Below the pieces are notes generated by a model. It saw only the letters and a list, made by a program, of their open reading frames with translations. It searched no databases and was not told where the DNA came from. From the IMG/VR virus record IMGVR_UViG_3300031952_000150, positions 1 to 23,666 of that record: 23,666 bases of DNA; one strand, written 5' to 3'. Below, piece after piece: positions 1-6,375 of the stretch; position 1 is the first letter of the stretch, and each line of letters opens with the position of its first letter. The DNA comes from a virus. A program made the position numbers and the translations under genes.

Positions 1-34
1 CATCGGGCAGGGCATCGGGCAGGGCATCGGGCGG
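1..34. repeat. 12-bp tandem repeat CATCGGGCAGGG
   Basis: About 2.8 direct copies of CATCGGGCAGGG lie at the extreme left edge and may continue beyond the window. Related fragments (ATCGGGCAGGGC, GGGCAGGGCAGGGCATCC) recur near 264-278 and 355-372, so the unit is dispersed as well as tandem. Confidence 0.85.
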
Positions 35-153
35 ACCCCGACAACTGTTTCAACCCGCAAGATTGATACTGCTACTATTTTAGGCACAACCAACTTATAC
101 TGTGTAACCATTACTATTAGCATAACTGAATCTTGCAGGTGGCAACGATTATG

Positions 154-169
154 GCGCAAGCGCTTGCGC
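154..169. repeat. Perfect 16-bp palindrome
   Basis: GCGCAAGCGCTTGCGC equals its own reverse complement. It sits in otherwise AT-richer repeat DNA, 14 bases after the first TCTTGCAGGT copy. It could be a protein-binding site or a cruciform or hairpin seed. No adjacent gene assigns it a role. Confidence 0.8.
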
Positions 170-600
170 TAACAGTAGTTACGTCTGGACACATTGCAGC
201 GAGAAGGTGGAATTTAACAGACACGGTTATGGCCATGATTATGCGGGATTTGACGATTGCCCGGAATCGGGCAGGGCGTGCCTAAATAATAGGCATAACC
301 CCGACAACCCGCAAGATGCAAAGAATCATTACAATCATTACAATCATACTCATGCTGGGCAGGGCAGGGCATCCGATACAATCATCGGACAACAATTAAA
401 CGTAAGTAGTTCTGATTATAACAGTTATAACGACAGAATCTTGCAGGTTATGCCGGTTATCGGGGTCCGGCCATGCCGGGTGGGGTCAAATCCGGCACGA
501 CCGATACAACCGGCACAACCGGCAAACCGCCATGCTCCTTCGACCGTGGTATACCACCTTAGAGGGAGTCTGACGCGGCAGTGAAAACTGACGCGAGGAA

Positions 601-633
601 TACCCCCCAGGTGAATTAGGGGTCAAATCCCTC
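601..633 (+). repeat. C-rich/G-rich hairpin repeat, copy A
   Basis: This copy and the one at 1045-1078 share TACCCCC, then GGTGAATTAGGGGTC, then AATCCC, with few differences. ACCCC can pair with the following GGGGT, or GGGGTC with the following CCC run, giving alternative hairpins. A partial third match (GGGGTCAAATCC) lies at 482-493. Confidence 0.75.
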
Positions 634-1044
634 ATAAGTAGTAAGTGAGAAAACTGACAAATTCCTCACCAAGCAGTTACCCGTCCCAAGTGTAATCTGG
701 TGAACCATAAAGGAGGGGGATCAGGAAAAGTGATTTACCGGAAGTCCTTCACACGATTCAGGTTATGTCAATTTGGAATCGTTGGTATTTTGGTGAACTT
801 CACCCTCTCCTTTATATGTACATAGTGGACCCAAATGGTGAAGAAATCTTAGAAATCATCACAAATTACAAATCCTATAATACAGATAATGGCGCGCTGG
901 TAGTTCACCTAACCAGGTTTGCCGGAGCAATTTGTCATAACCAGCAAGCTGCAATATACTTAGGACAATCTTTGTCAAAACAACTCGTCTGGGGTACTGG
1001 TGTCTTGCAGGTATAAGTCGTTTGTACTAAGTGACTTGCAACAT

Positions 1045-1078
1045 TACCCCCTCGGGTGAATTAGGGGTCGAATCCCCC
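1045..1078 (+). repeat. C-rich/G-rich hairpin repeat, copy B
   Basis: This is the second copy of the element at 601-633. Its 3' half, GGGGTCGAATCCCC, resembles a tRNA T-arm. The loop is one base too short and no acceptor or anticodon arms surround it. It lies about 80 bases upstream of the recombinase start and could mark a recombination or regulatory site (inference). Confidence 0.75.
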
Positions 1079-1095
1079 GTCAGAGGCGAGGGCGT

Positions 1096-1140
1096 CTTGC
1101 AGGTGAAATTGCAAGGCGTTTACACGATTCTTGGTCCAAG
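1096..1140. promoter_or_regulatory. Inverted repeats just upstream of the recombinase
   Basis: Two small dyads precede the recombinase start: CTTGCA/TGCAAG (1096-1101 and 1110-1115) and CTTGG-T-CCAAG (1130-1140). Dyads here could be operators or a recombinase-binding site. No sigma70-type -35/-10 pair is obvious in this stretch. Confidence 0.35.
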
Positions 1141-1160
1141 GCCGTTTGAGTGTCGCTTAG

Positions 1161-1910
1161 ATGGGTATGACCGACTACATTGTTTACTATCGTGTGAGCA
1201 GTCCAAAACAGGACAAACGGAAGGGCAGCAAGATTCGTTTTACCGGTCTCGGTCTGGAAGCCCAACGGACGATGGTAGACCGATTCCCGAAGGAAGGCCC
1301 CATCCTCGCTACGTATACCGAGGTCGAGACCGGGAGACACAATAATCGTCCTGAACTGCAAAAGGCCCTGGCTCATGCGAAGGCCGTGGGAGCGACATTG
1401 CTCATTGCGAAGCTCGACCGGCTGGCCCGGAATGTCGCTTTCACGGCCAATCTCATGGATTCGGATGTTCCCTTTATCTGTTGTGACCATCCGAGTGCGA
1501 CCAGATTGACTCTACATATTCTGGCGGCCGTCGCCGAAGAGGAGTCCCGTCTCATTTCAGAAAGAACAAAAGCCGCTTTGGCTGAGGCGAAGAAACAGGG
1601 CGTGAAACTGGGAAGCGCCAGACCGGGGCATTGGGACGGAAAGGAACGCGGCTGGAAGAAGGCTGTGGCTGCGGCGACAGAAAAGAGACGCCGGGAGATG
1701 GCGAGCCAGTACGAGATTCTCATTCCCATGATCCGCGAGCAAAGAGAAGCCGGGCAGACGATGGCTCAAATCCGGGATTGGCTCAATGAACGGGGATTCA
1801 AGACTACCCGCAAGCTGCCATTTACCGAGGGGCGGGTGTGGTGCATCATCAATCGTTATCTTGGAAAGGAATATCTTGGGAAGTCCAAGAAACTGGGAGT
1901 CATGCGATGA
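1161..1910 (+). CDS. Small serine recombinase (resolvase/invertase family)
   Basis: The 249-residue protein has the resolvase-type catalytic core. YYRVSSPKQ at residues 9-17 holds the active-site arginine (R11) and nucleophilic serine (S13). KLDRLARN (84-91) supplies the second arginine pair, and [15 protein letters not shown] (126-140) is the start of the long dimer helix. The C-terminal part (about 185-235) contains [15 protein letters not shown] and [11 protein letters not shown], a helix-turn-helix of the recombinase type. It would cut and rejoin DNA through a phosphoserine intermediate. At this size it is closer to resolvases and invertases than to large serine integrases, so it may be the integrase of the element, a resolvase or an inverting enzyme. 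The start is ATG at 1161 or 1167, with no strong ribosome binding site. Its stop overlaps the next start (ATGA). Confidence 0.92.
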   Translation: MGMTDYIVYYRVSSPKQDKRKGSKIRFTGLGLEAQRTMVDRFPKEGPILATYTEVETGRHNNRPELQKALAHAKAVGATLLIAKLDRLARNVAFTANLMDSDVPFICCDHPSATRLTLHILAAVAEEESRLISERTKAALAEAKKQGVKLGSARPGHWDGKERGWKKAVAAATEKRRREMASQYEILIPMIREQREAGQTMAQIRDWLNERGFKTTRKLPFTEGRVWCIINRYLGKEYLGKSKKLGVMR

Positions 1911-2215
1911 ACCCTAAGTATGTTTGTTTTGAGTGTGGTCGGCATTTATGGGGTGCCTCAAAGTGTCCAAAGTGTCAGACCTGCACGCTTGTTGGGCAAT
2001 ACTTTAAGACGCCGGGAACAAATCTGGCTTGGCAAGGTGCGAAAGAACTTGCTCAAATGGGTGAGATGTTCGAGGCAAAGAATCTTTCATTTATGCGAAT
2101 CCGCCGCTTTGTCAAGGCGATGGCATCTCCGGCTGTTCGGGAGTACCTGAAACTATGGCCGGTCTGGTATCGGCATTTTGAGTATTTTGTCACACACCCG
2201 GAGGAGACGCCATGA
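1907..2215 (+). CDS. Small zinc-ribbon protein
   Basis: This 102-residue protein starts at the ATG of the ATGA overlap with the recombinase stop. The N-terminus has CFECG at residues 7-11 and then CPKCQTC, a four-cysteine zinc ribbon. The rest is predicted helical, with aromatic residues near the C-terminus ([12 protein letters not shown]). I do not recognise the family. Its coupling to the recombinase and to the deaminase that follows places it in the same operon. A DNA- or protein-binding accessory role is possible, but that is inference. Confidence 0.75.
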   Translation: MNPKYVCFECGRHLWGASKCPKCQTCTLVGQYFKTPGTNLAWQGAKELAQMGEMFEAKNLSFMRIRRFVKAMASPAVREYLKLWPVWYRHFEYFVTHPEETP

Positions 2216-2676
2216 AACCCTATGACTGGATTCAAATTGCGATCAAGGATGCCAGCCAGAGTCCGGGCGGGCCGTTCGGAGCAATTATCATCAAAGATGA
2301 CAAATTGGTTGCCCGAGCCACCAATCTGGTTGTCCCGAACCGTGACCCGACCGCCCATGCCGAGATCAATGCGATTCGGGCCGCCTGTCAGATTCTCGAA
2401 ACATACAACCTGCAAGGCTGCACACTATACAGCAGTTGCGAGCCGTGCCCGATGTGTCTGGCCGCCATCCTGTGGGCAAACGTGAGCGAGTTGTACTTTG
2501 CGGCCACGCGGAAAGATGCCAGTTCCATTGGATTTCAGGACGGCGCACTCCACGATCTTTTCCGAATCAAGCCGAGAACGAAGTGGCCGCTTCCGACAAA
2601 TCCACAGTGGCCGAGTTGGCGGGCAAGAAATGAGGCTGTCGCCATGATGCGAAATTGGAAGGGAGAGACATACTGA
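2212..2676 (+). CDS. GuaD-like guanine/nucleoside deaminase
   Basis: This is a 154-residue member of the zinc-dependent cytidine deaminase superfamily. GGPFGAIIIKD at residues 19-29 is the substrate-pocket strand. TAHAE (47-51) supplies the zinc-ligand H49 and proton shuttle E51, and CEPCPMC (76-82) supplies C79 and C82. The overall sequence, including DPTAHAE, LYSSCEPCPMCLAAI and the C-terminal PSWRARNEA segment, is closest to bacterial guanine deaminases (about 156 residues) rather than dCMP or cytidine deaminases. Guanine deaminase converts guanine to xanthine. A tRNA-adenosine-deaminase-like activity cannot be excluded. It overlaps its upstream neighbour by 4 bases and its downstream neighbour by 1 base, and a second deaminase lies two genes on. 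Confidence 0.85.
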   Translation: MKPYDWIQIAIKDASQSPGGPFGAIIIKDDKLVARATNLVVPNRDPTAHAEINAIRAACQILETYNLQGCTLYSSCEPCPMCLAAILWANVSELYFAATRKDASSIGFQDGALHDLFRIKPRTKWPLPTNPQWPSWRARNEAVAMMRNWKGETY

Positions 2677-3164
2677 TGTATCCAATCTATCATGTCAAGG
2701 TACGTTGGTCCGAACGGTATCCGCCCGAGACGGCGGCGCACAACATGCGTGCGTCTGAGTTGCCTGCGGGTCGATTTTGGAATGGCAGTAGTTGGGATAC
2801 AATGGAACGTGAAGAAACGGACGTTGTTGAACGGCTGTTGCGGGATTGGTGGCCGGAGTATTCCAAGAAACTCTTAGAACCGGCCGACCTGACGCTTATC
2901 GTCGAGTTGCGTTGTCGAGATACTTGGTGCTCGGGCTGGTTTTCGCATTGGACCTTTGATACAGGCCAATCAGATCAAGAAGTGTTGGACAGTTTCCGGG
3001 AGTACGTGGATCGTATTCAATACTCTGACCGGCCAGAGGACGAAATTGGCAGTCTTCTCATGGGTGCCGAGGATGAATGGCGCTGGCATGGTGGTGAGCG
3101 AACCGAGGCACCTTGCCGGTGTCCGGTCTGCAAGGAACGTGGCGTGGTGAGGATCGACCATTGA
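2676..3164 (+). CDS. Hypothetical protein with C-terminal Cys pair
   Basis: This 162-residue protein starts at the ATG of a TGATG junction with the deaminase. It begins MYPIYHVKVRW and is rich in Trp and acidic residues. A CRCPVC cluster near the C-terminus could bind metal. DTWCSGWFSHWTF in the middle has further Cys and His residues. The family is unknown. It lies between two deaminase genes with overlaps at both ends, so it may act with them (inference). Confidence 0.7.
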   Translation: MYPIYHVKVRWSERYPPETAAHNMRASELPAGRFWNGSSWDTMEREETDVVERLLRDWWPEYSKKLLEPADLTLIVELRCRDTWCSGWFSHWTFDTGQSDQEVLDSFREYVDRIQYSDRPEDEIGSLLMGAEDEWRWHGGERTEAPCRCPVCKERGVVRIDH

Positions 3165-3508
3165 ACCGTGTAAACAGATACTTCCGACTTGCTAAAGTGG
3201 TTGCTGAGAAAGGTGACTCGAAAGACGCCCGGCGGCATTTTCGCTTTGGGGCGGTCGGTGTCCGAACGGATGGAGCCGTCGTCACGGCGAGCAATGTCCC
3301 GGTGCGCGGGCCGGAGAGACGCGCACATGCGGAAGTCCGCGTGACTCGGAAATTGAATTTTGCCTCGGTGGTCTATGTCGTCAGAATCCTACGAAATGGA
3401 CGACTGGCAAATGCCCGGCCGTGTTCCAAGTGCCAGGCGGCAATGCAACAGCGTGGCGTTATTTGTTACTACTCGATCAGTGAGAATGAATACGGAGTCC
3501 TGCAATGA
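3161..3508 (+). CDS. Second, short cytidine-deaminase-superfamily protein
   Basis: Starting from the TTG of a TTGA overlap with the preceding stop, this encodes 115 residues. FRFGAVGVRTDGAVV (27-41) matches the substrate-binding strand of deaminases. AHAE (55-58) gives the histidine ligand and catalytic glutamate, and PCSKC (87-91) gives the paired cysteine ligands. The zinc site is therefore complete in a very compact protein. It is not obviously similar to the GuaD-like protein at 2212. Short HAE/PCxxC proteins are known from phages, usually with untested substrates (free nucleotide, nucleic acid or tRNA). The TTG start is supported by the coupling pattern, but it is the least certain start in this operon. 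Confidence 0.78.
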   Translation: MNRVNRYFRLAKVVAEKGDSKDARRHFRFGAVGVRTDGAVVTASNVPVRGPERRAHAEVRVTRKLNFASVVYVVRILRNGRLANARPCSKCQAAMQQRGVICYYSISENEYGVLQ

Positions 3509-3711
3509 TTCTCTGCGTTGACGTGACAAAAGTGATTGTTCTGACTGGCCGGGGAGCCGATAAGGTTTCTCTTTTCACGACTGAGGATAGTTCGTTCTTC
3601 GGGGATGGACCCCTGGTGCTGAACTTTGCTGTGTCGGCTGGACAGGGATTCAAGTATGTAACCGAGGTTCTGAGGATTGATGACGAGTACGTGGAGGTCA
3701 TCAATGCCTAG
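3505..3711 (+). CDS. Small hypothetical protein
   Basis: This 68-residue protein overlaps the deaminase stop by 4 bases (ATGA). It begins MILCVDVTKVIVLTGRG, a pattern of beta strands. No catalytic motif or membrane segment is visible. The coupling on both sides supports it as a real gene. The function is unknown. Confidence 0.65.
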   Translation: MILCVDVTKVIVLTGRGADKVSLFTTEDSSFFGDGPLVLNFAVSAGQGFKYVTEVLRIDDEYVEVINA

Positions 3712-4072
3712 CAAGATTTGCCCGAGTTGCAATACAGCACATGGCGCACGCAAACTGGTCTGTGAGTGTGGCCACGACTTCGGCTGCAAGCACAAAACGA
3801 CGCCTGGTACGCATGACTTCCCCTACCCCGAGCCTGGAAAGTGGGTCTGGGTGTTGCCAAAAGGGATGCCGCCGATTCATTCACCCGACGTACCGCCTGG
3901 TCCGTTGTCGGCAAGCGTGGTCAAGGAACAAATTTCATACGAAGGACTTGGCTTTTGCGTCTATAGTCTCATTCCACCCGATCATGTTGCGGATGAACGC
4001 CTGCGGGAATTGTGGGTGGCGGCGCGGGCCGCGATGCGGGAAATCGTTGATTACCTGGATCAAGTAGAATGA
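3704..4072 (+). CDS. Zinc-finger hypothetical protein
   Basis: This encodes 122 residues from ATG 3704, inside the preceding gene. The N-terminus has CPSC, then CECGHDF and CKH, a Cys/His-rich zinc-binding module in the first 35 residues. The C-terminal half is helical and acidic. It overlaps the GIY-YIG endonuclease start by 4 bases. It is one of several small zinc-binding proteins in this operon. The function is unknown. Confidence 0.7.
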   Translation: MPSKICPSCNTAHGARKLVCECGHDFGCKHKTTPGTHDFPYPEPGKWVWVLPKGMPPIHSPDVPPGPLSASVVKEQISYEGLGFCVYSLIPPDHVADERLRELWVAARAAMREIVDYLDQVE

Positions 4073-4923
4073 ATGACTACTACGTCTACTGCTACTGGGA
4101 CGGCGATGTACCCATTTACATTGGGGCGGGCCGTGGGAGACGTGACGTGCGGCATGGTCGTTCAAGTGAACGAGGTTGTCGCTACTTTTGTTGGAGACTT
4201 TGTAGGATACGACAAGAAGGCCGCAAATCAAGTATGTGTCACTTGCTCGACAATCTCACACGTCAAGAATCACGTCGTTGGGAACGGTTCTTCATTGCCG
4301 CCATTGGTCGTGAAGATTTACAAACAGGCCCACTTTGTAATTTAACCGGTGGTGGCGATGGGGTGACAAATGTGTCGATTGCTACAAGACAACGGATGTC
4401 TGCGTCAAGGAAGGCAGTGATGATGCAGCCTGAAATGAAAGAACGATACTCCAAAGCAATAAAAGCGGCGAGTGCTCGACCGGAAGTGAAACAACGGCAG
4501 TCAGAGGCGGCGAAAGTGGCATTGGCGCGTCCAGGTGTGAAGCAGCAGAGGATTGCAGCACAACATGCAGCGTCGATTCGTCCTGATGTGAAACTGCGAC
4601 GATCAATGGCACAGAAAGTAGCTCACAATCGGCCCGAAGTGAAGCAGCACCAGTCTGAGGCGGCAAAAGCGGTTTCTGCTCGACCCGAAGTGAAACAACG
4701 AAGGTCTGAGGCTGCAAAAGCGGCAAATCGTTATAAACCACCTAAAGGGCGATTCAAGGGTGTGTTTCCAAAACGAAAGAAATGGTTTGCCCGAATTGAT
4801 CGTCAATATTTTGGTACTTTTGGGTCGCCAGAATTAGCCGCTCAAGCCTATAATGATGGGGTGGATAAATACTGGGGCGGTGATGGGTACAAGAATCAGA
4901 TTCCAGTTGTGGAGAAACAATGA
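4069..4923 (+). CDS. GIY-YIG homing endonuclease with NUMOD3-like repeats and AP2 domain
   Basis: The 284-residue protein has three parts. Residues 3-95 form a GIY-YIG nuclease: YYVYCY and IYIGAG give the signature pair, RRDVRHGR the conserved arginines, QESRRWERFF the metal-binding glutamate region, and CNLTGGGDG the C-terminal motif. Residues 120-221 are six near-identical 17-residue repeats of the RPEVKQRQSEAAK type, resembling an expanded NUMOD3 DNA-binding array. Residues about 228-270 form an AP2 DNA-binding domain (FKGVFPKRKKWFARI, FGTFGSPELAAQAY). It would nick or cut DNA to promote its own spread. No intron is evident, so it looks like a free-standing homing gene tucked between two coupled genes. 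Confidence 0.9.
   Translation: MNDYYVYCYWDGDVPIYIGAGRGRRDVRHGRSSERGCRYFCWRLCRIRQEGRKSSMCHLLDNLTRQESRRWERFFIAAIGREDLQTGPLCNLTGGGDGVTNVSIATRQRMSASRKAVMMQPEMKERYSKAIKAASARPEVKQRQSEAAKVALARPGVKQQRIAAQHAASIRPDVKLRRSMAQKVAHNRPEVKQHQSEAAKAVSARPEVKQRRSEAAKAANRYKPPKGRFKGVFPKRKKWFARIDRQYFGTFGSPELAAQAYNDGVDKYWGGDGYKNQIPVVEKQ
4426..4731 (+). repeat. Six tandem 51-bp coding repeats
   Basis: Six consecutive 17-codon units encode variants of RPEVKQxxSEAAKxxxx inside the GIY-YIG endonuclease. The units diverge at third positions and at several residues. They are therefore an established protein repeat rather than a very recent slip expansion, although units 2, 5 and 6 are close enough to allow recombination. 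Confidence 0.85.
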
Positions 4924-5567
4924 TCCCTGTATTTCTCTCGATAGATTTAGACTATTGGGCACATGGCCGGAAGCATCAGTGTGATGTTTTCTTCAAGAAA
5001 GTGTACGCATTGGGTCTTCCGATTCATGCTGCATACGAGCATGACCACTTGCTAGATGTGATAAATTCATCCCAATGCACAACCTTAATCAATGTGGATT
5101 TCCACTCGGATTTGTGCGACACGCCTGCTGAGGGCTGGGAGTTAAGCGATCTTAATGAGGGCACTTGGGGCAACTTTGTGTCATGGCGGGAGCGGGGCAC
5201 CTTCATCTGGCGGTATCCGAGTTCACTTTGCTTGAAGCCAGGCAACGGATATTGCCACAATGATGTCAACCCGTTCGAGAAACCGGCATCCGGGTGGCGT
5301 GAGGCACGAAAGCGACAGGGTGTGGCGGGCATCCCGTGGGACAGCATCAAGGCGGTTGGTGTGTGCTTGAGTCCTGACTGGATTGGTCGAACGTCCGTGA
5401 TTCGGGAGCCGATTGACCGACTTGGGATGCAGGATTGGCTTGATCTTGACGAGATCGGGTTGTGTTTATCCGGTGTGACCGTCAAAATCGTGCAATCACG
5501 CGAGAAAAACACACACAAAATGAGAAAAATGCTTGCAAAACGCCAGGGACGTGGTAGGATTAAGTAG
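4920..5567 (+). CDS. UPF0489 / ureohydrolase-like metal-binding protein
   Basis: This encodes 215 residues, coupled by ATGA to the endonuclease stop. SIDLDYW near residue 7 and LINVDFHSDL near residue 56 are acidic/histidine motifs that resemble the UPF0489 family. The DFHSD part also resembles the DAHxD metal-binding motif of arginase-type ureohydrolases. WGNFVSWRERG and the later VGVCLSPDWIG are further segments typical of such a fold. A hydrolase acting on guanidino or amide bonds is possible but unproven. The C-terminal tail is strongly basic (KMRKMLAKRQGRGRIK). The promoter for the next unit lies inside its last 12 codons. Confidence 0.55.
   Translation: MIPVFLSIDLDYWAHGRKHQCDVFFKKVYALGLPIHAAYEHDHLLDVINSSQCTTLINVDFHSDLCDTPAEGWELSDLNEGTWGNFVSWRERGTFIWRYPSSLCLKPGNGYCHNDVNPFEKPASGWREARKRQGVAGIPWDSIKAVGVCLSPDWIGRTSVIREPIDRLGMQDWLDLDEIGLCLSGVTVKIVQSREKNTHKMRKMLAKRQGRGRIK
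5533..5560 (+). promoter_or_regulatory. Promoter P1, 16-bp spacer
   Basis: TTGCAA (5533-5538) and TAGGAT (5555-5560) are separated by 16 bases and followed by TAAGTAG. The same layout precedes 8878 and 12585. It lies inside the end of the upstream gene, 21 bases before the ATG at 5581. An AAAGGGAG ribosome binding site lies between. Confidence 0.6.
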
Positions 5568-5580
5568 AAAGGGAGACACG

Positions 5581-5721
5581 ATGACAAACTACTGGCCGAT
5601 TGCAATGCAGCCGACATCTCAACAGCGAGCCACGGCCGCTGCGGTTGCCGACTGGTTTGATACTGTGGTCAATACTATCCTGGTCCTGTCAGTCCTGACC
5701 TTGGGAGTGCTGCTGTGGTAG
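5581..5721 (+). CDS. Small single-pass membrane protein
   Basis: This encodes 46 residues with a strong ribosome binding site (AAAGGGAG) a few bases before ATG 5581. The C-terminal half, TILVLSVLTLGVLLW, is a hydrophobic membrane helix reaching the last residue. The N-terminal half is polar. The function is unknown. It is the first gene after promoter P1. Confidence 0.7.
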   Translation: MTNYWPIAMQPTSQQRATAAAVADWFDTVVNTILVLSVLTLGVLLW

Positions 5722-5909
5722 TTGCAAGCGAACATACTGAAACCATCCGGTGTGAGACCTTGGCGCGAATCTCCGGGTTGCCGGTGACGTGTTACATCCG
5801 ACTTGGCGTGCGGTTCTTTGTCTTTGGAACCGTCATGACAGTCTGCACCTATCGAAAGGCCAAAGTCTTTGCCGAGGGAGTGGCGGTCGGGAGACAATTA
5901 TGTTCGTAG
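5715..5909 (+). CDS. Small hypothetical protein (GTG start)
   Basis: This 64-residue protein starts at a GTG that overlaps the upstream stop by 7 bases. It has three cysteines and a beta-strand-like pattern (CYIRLGVRFFVFGTV). No recognised motif is present. Operon position and overlap are the main support. Confidence 0.5.
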   Translation: MVVASEHTETIRCETLARISGLPVTCYIRLGVRFFVFGTVMTVCTYRKAKVFAEGVAVGRQLCS

Positions 5910-5930
5910 CAACACATACTGGCTTTCTTC

Positions 5931-6107
5931 ATGGTGACGCACGAGTCGGCGACTAGCGGCCGAAAGTTTTACTGCGTGAAACGAAGTGCTACTGGGTTTC
6001 ACGGCAGGGAACGAAGTATCGTAAGACGACAGGCAGACCAGCCGGTGACGATCATTGGCCGTTGTGGACACTCGACATCAAAACGGTGGCAAAGATATGA
6101 ACGCTGA
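5931..6107 (+). CDS. Small basic hypothetical protein
   Basis: This 58-residue frame (MVTHESATSGRKFYCVKRS at the start) fills the gap between 5909 and the next gene. It ends 11 bases inside that gene, matching the overlap habit of the operon. It is rich in Arg and Lys, with Cys and His in CGHSTSKRW, which suggests nucleic-acid binding. No good ribosome binding site is visible before the ATG. Support is the frame and spacing only. Confidence 0.45.
   Translation: MVTHESATSGRKFYCVKRSATGFHGRERSIVRRQADQPVTIIGRCGHSTSKRWQRYER
5972..6007 (+). repeat. Inverted repeat inside the 58-residue gene
   Basis: CTGC plus GTGAAAC (5972-5982) pairs with GTTTCAC plus GCAG (5996-6007) with a single bulged G and a loop of about 13 bases. 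The stem has 11 base pairs. It is not followed by a T run, so it is not a normal terminator. It may be an RNA structure or a binding site. Confidence 0.6.
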
Positions 6108-6375
6108 ACCAGGCAAACTGTATCTTGCCATCATGCACCATTGGCTCTGGCGGCCTTCGGCCATCCGGGGTAGCAACTTGGAACAACGTGAGTGTAAGAT
6201 TGCCCGAGTGTTCGATTCCACCACGGCAAACTTAATCGGCGTCAAAGTGACGGACCTGCAAGAAATCGCGGAGTTCGTTATCACTCTTGCAAATTCGTGG
6301 CAGCCAATCAACAAAGAACAACGCATCCGACTGGAAGTATACGAAGTCACCAACCCTATTCTGGTATCATGTTAA
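6097..6375 (+). CDS. Small hypothetical protein
   Basis: This encodes 92 residues from ATG 6097; an in-frame TTG at 6055 is a weaker alternative. It begins MNAEPGKLYLAIMHHW and reads as a compact alpha/beta protein with no catalytic motif. Its end overlaps the following gene by 7 bases. The function is unknown. Confidence 0.6.
   Translation: MNAEPGKLYLAIMHHWLWRPSAIRGSNLEQRECKIARVFDSTTANLIGVKVTDLQEIAEFVITLANSWQPINKEQRIRLEVYEVTNPILVSC

Larger units (their letters stand above)
131..1104 (+). repeat. Dispersed 10-bp repeat TCTTGCAGGT (four copies)
   Basis: Exact copies lie at 131-140, 439-448, 1003-1012 and 1095-1104, all in the same orientation and all upstream of the recombinase gene. The last copy also forms an inverted repeat: CTTGCA at 1096-1101 and TGCAAG at 1110-1115 with an 8-base spacer. 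Four exact decamers in under 1 kb is far more than chance would give. A recombinase-binding or regulatory role is inference. Confidence 0.7.
1..1160. other. Repeat-rich, essentially gene-free left region
   Basis: No convincing coding sequence is visible. The stretch is made of short repeats: GGGCAGGGCATC-type units, ATTACAATC runs, and ACCGGCAC/AACCGGCA runs near 490-530. It also holds a perfect palindrome, four copies of TCTTGCAGGT and two copies of a C-rich/G-rich hairpin element. Open frames at 207-584 and 765-1016 exist, but they are built from the repeats or end in one and have no clear ribosome binding site. The style differs sharply from the gene-dense DNA that starts with the recombinase at 1161. 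I infer host-side intergenic DNA or a recombination-site region at the edge of the element. Confidence 0.6.

Noticed and set aside
207-584. A 125-codon open frame in the left region
   Set aside because: Its Asn/His-rich sequence simply translates the local repeats. It lacks a ribosome binding site and has no protein-like pattern.
1-600. CRISPR array
   Set aside because: Repeats are short, irregularly spaced and not separated by uniform spacers, and no cas genes are present.
765-1016. An 83-codon open frame
   Set aside because: It could be a protein by composition, but it has no close ribosome binding site, ends in a copy of the noncoding TCTTGCAGGT repeat, and shows no motif.
1045-1078. T-arm-like GGGGTCGAATCCCC as a tRNA gene
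   Set aside because: The loop has six bases instead of seven and no acceptor, D or anticodon arms surround it.
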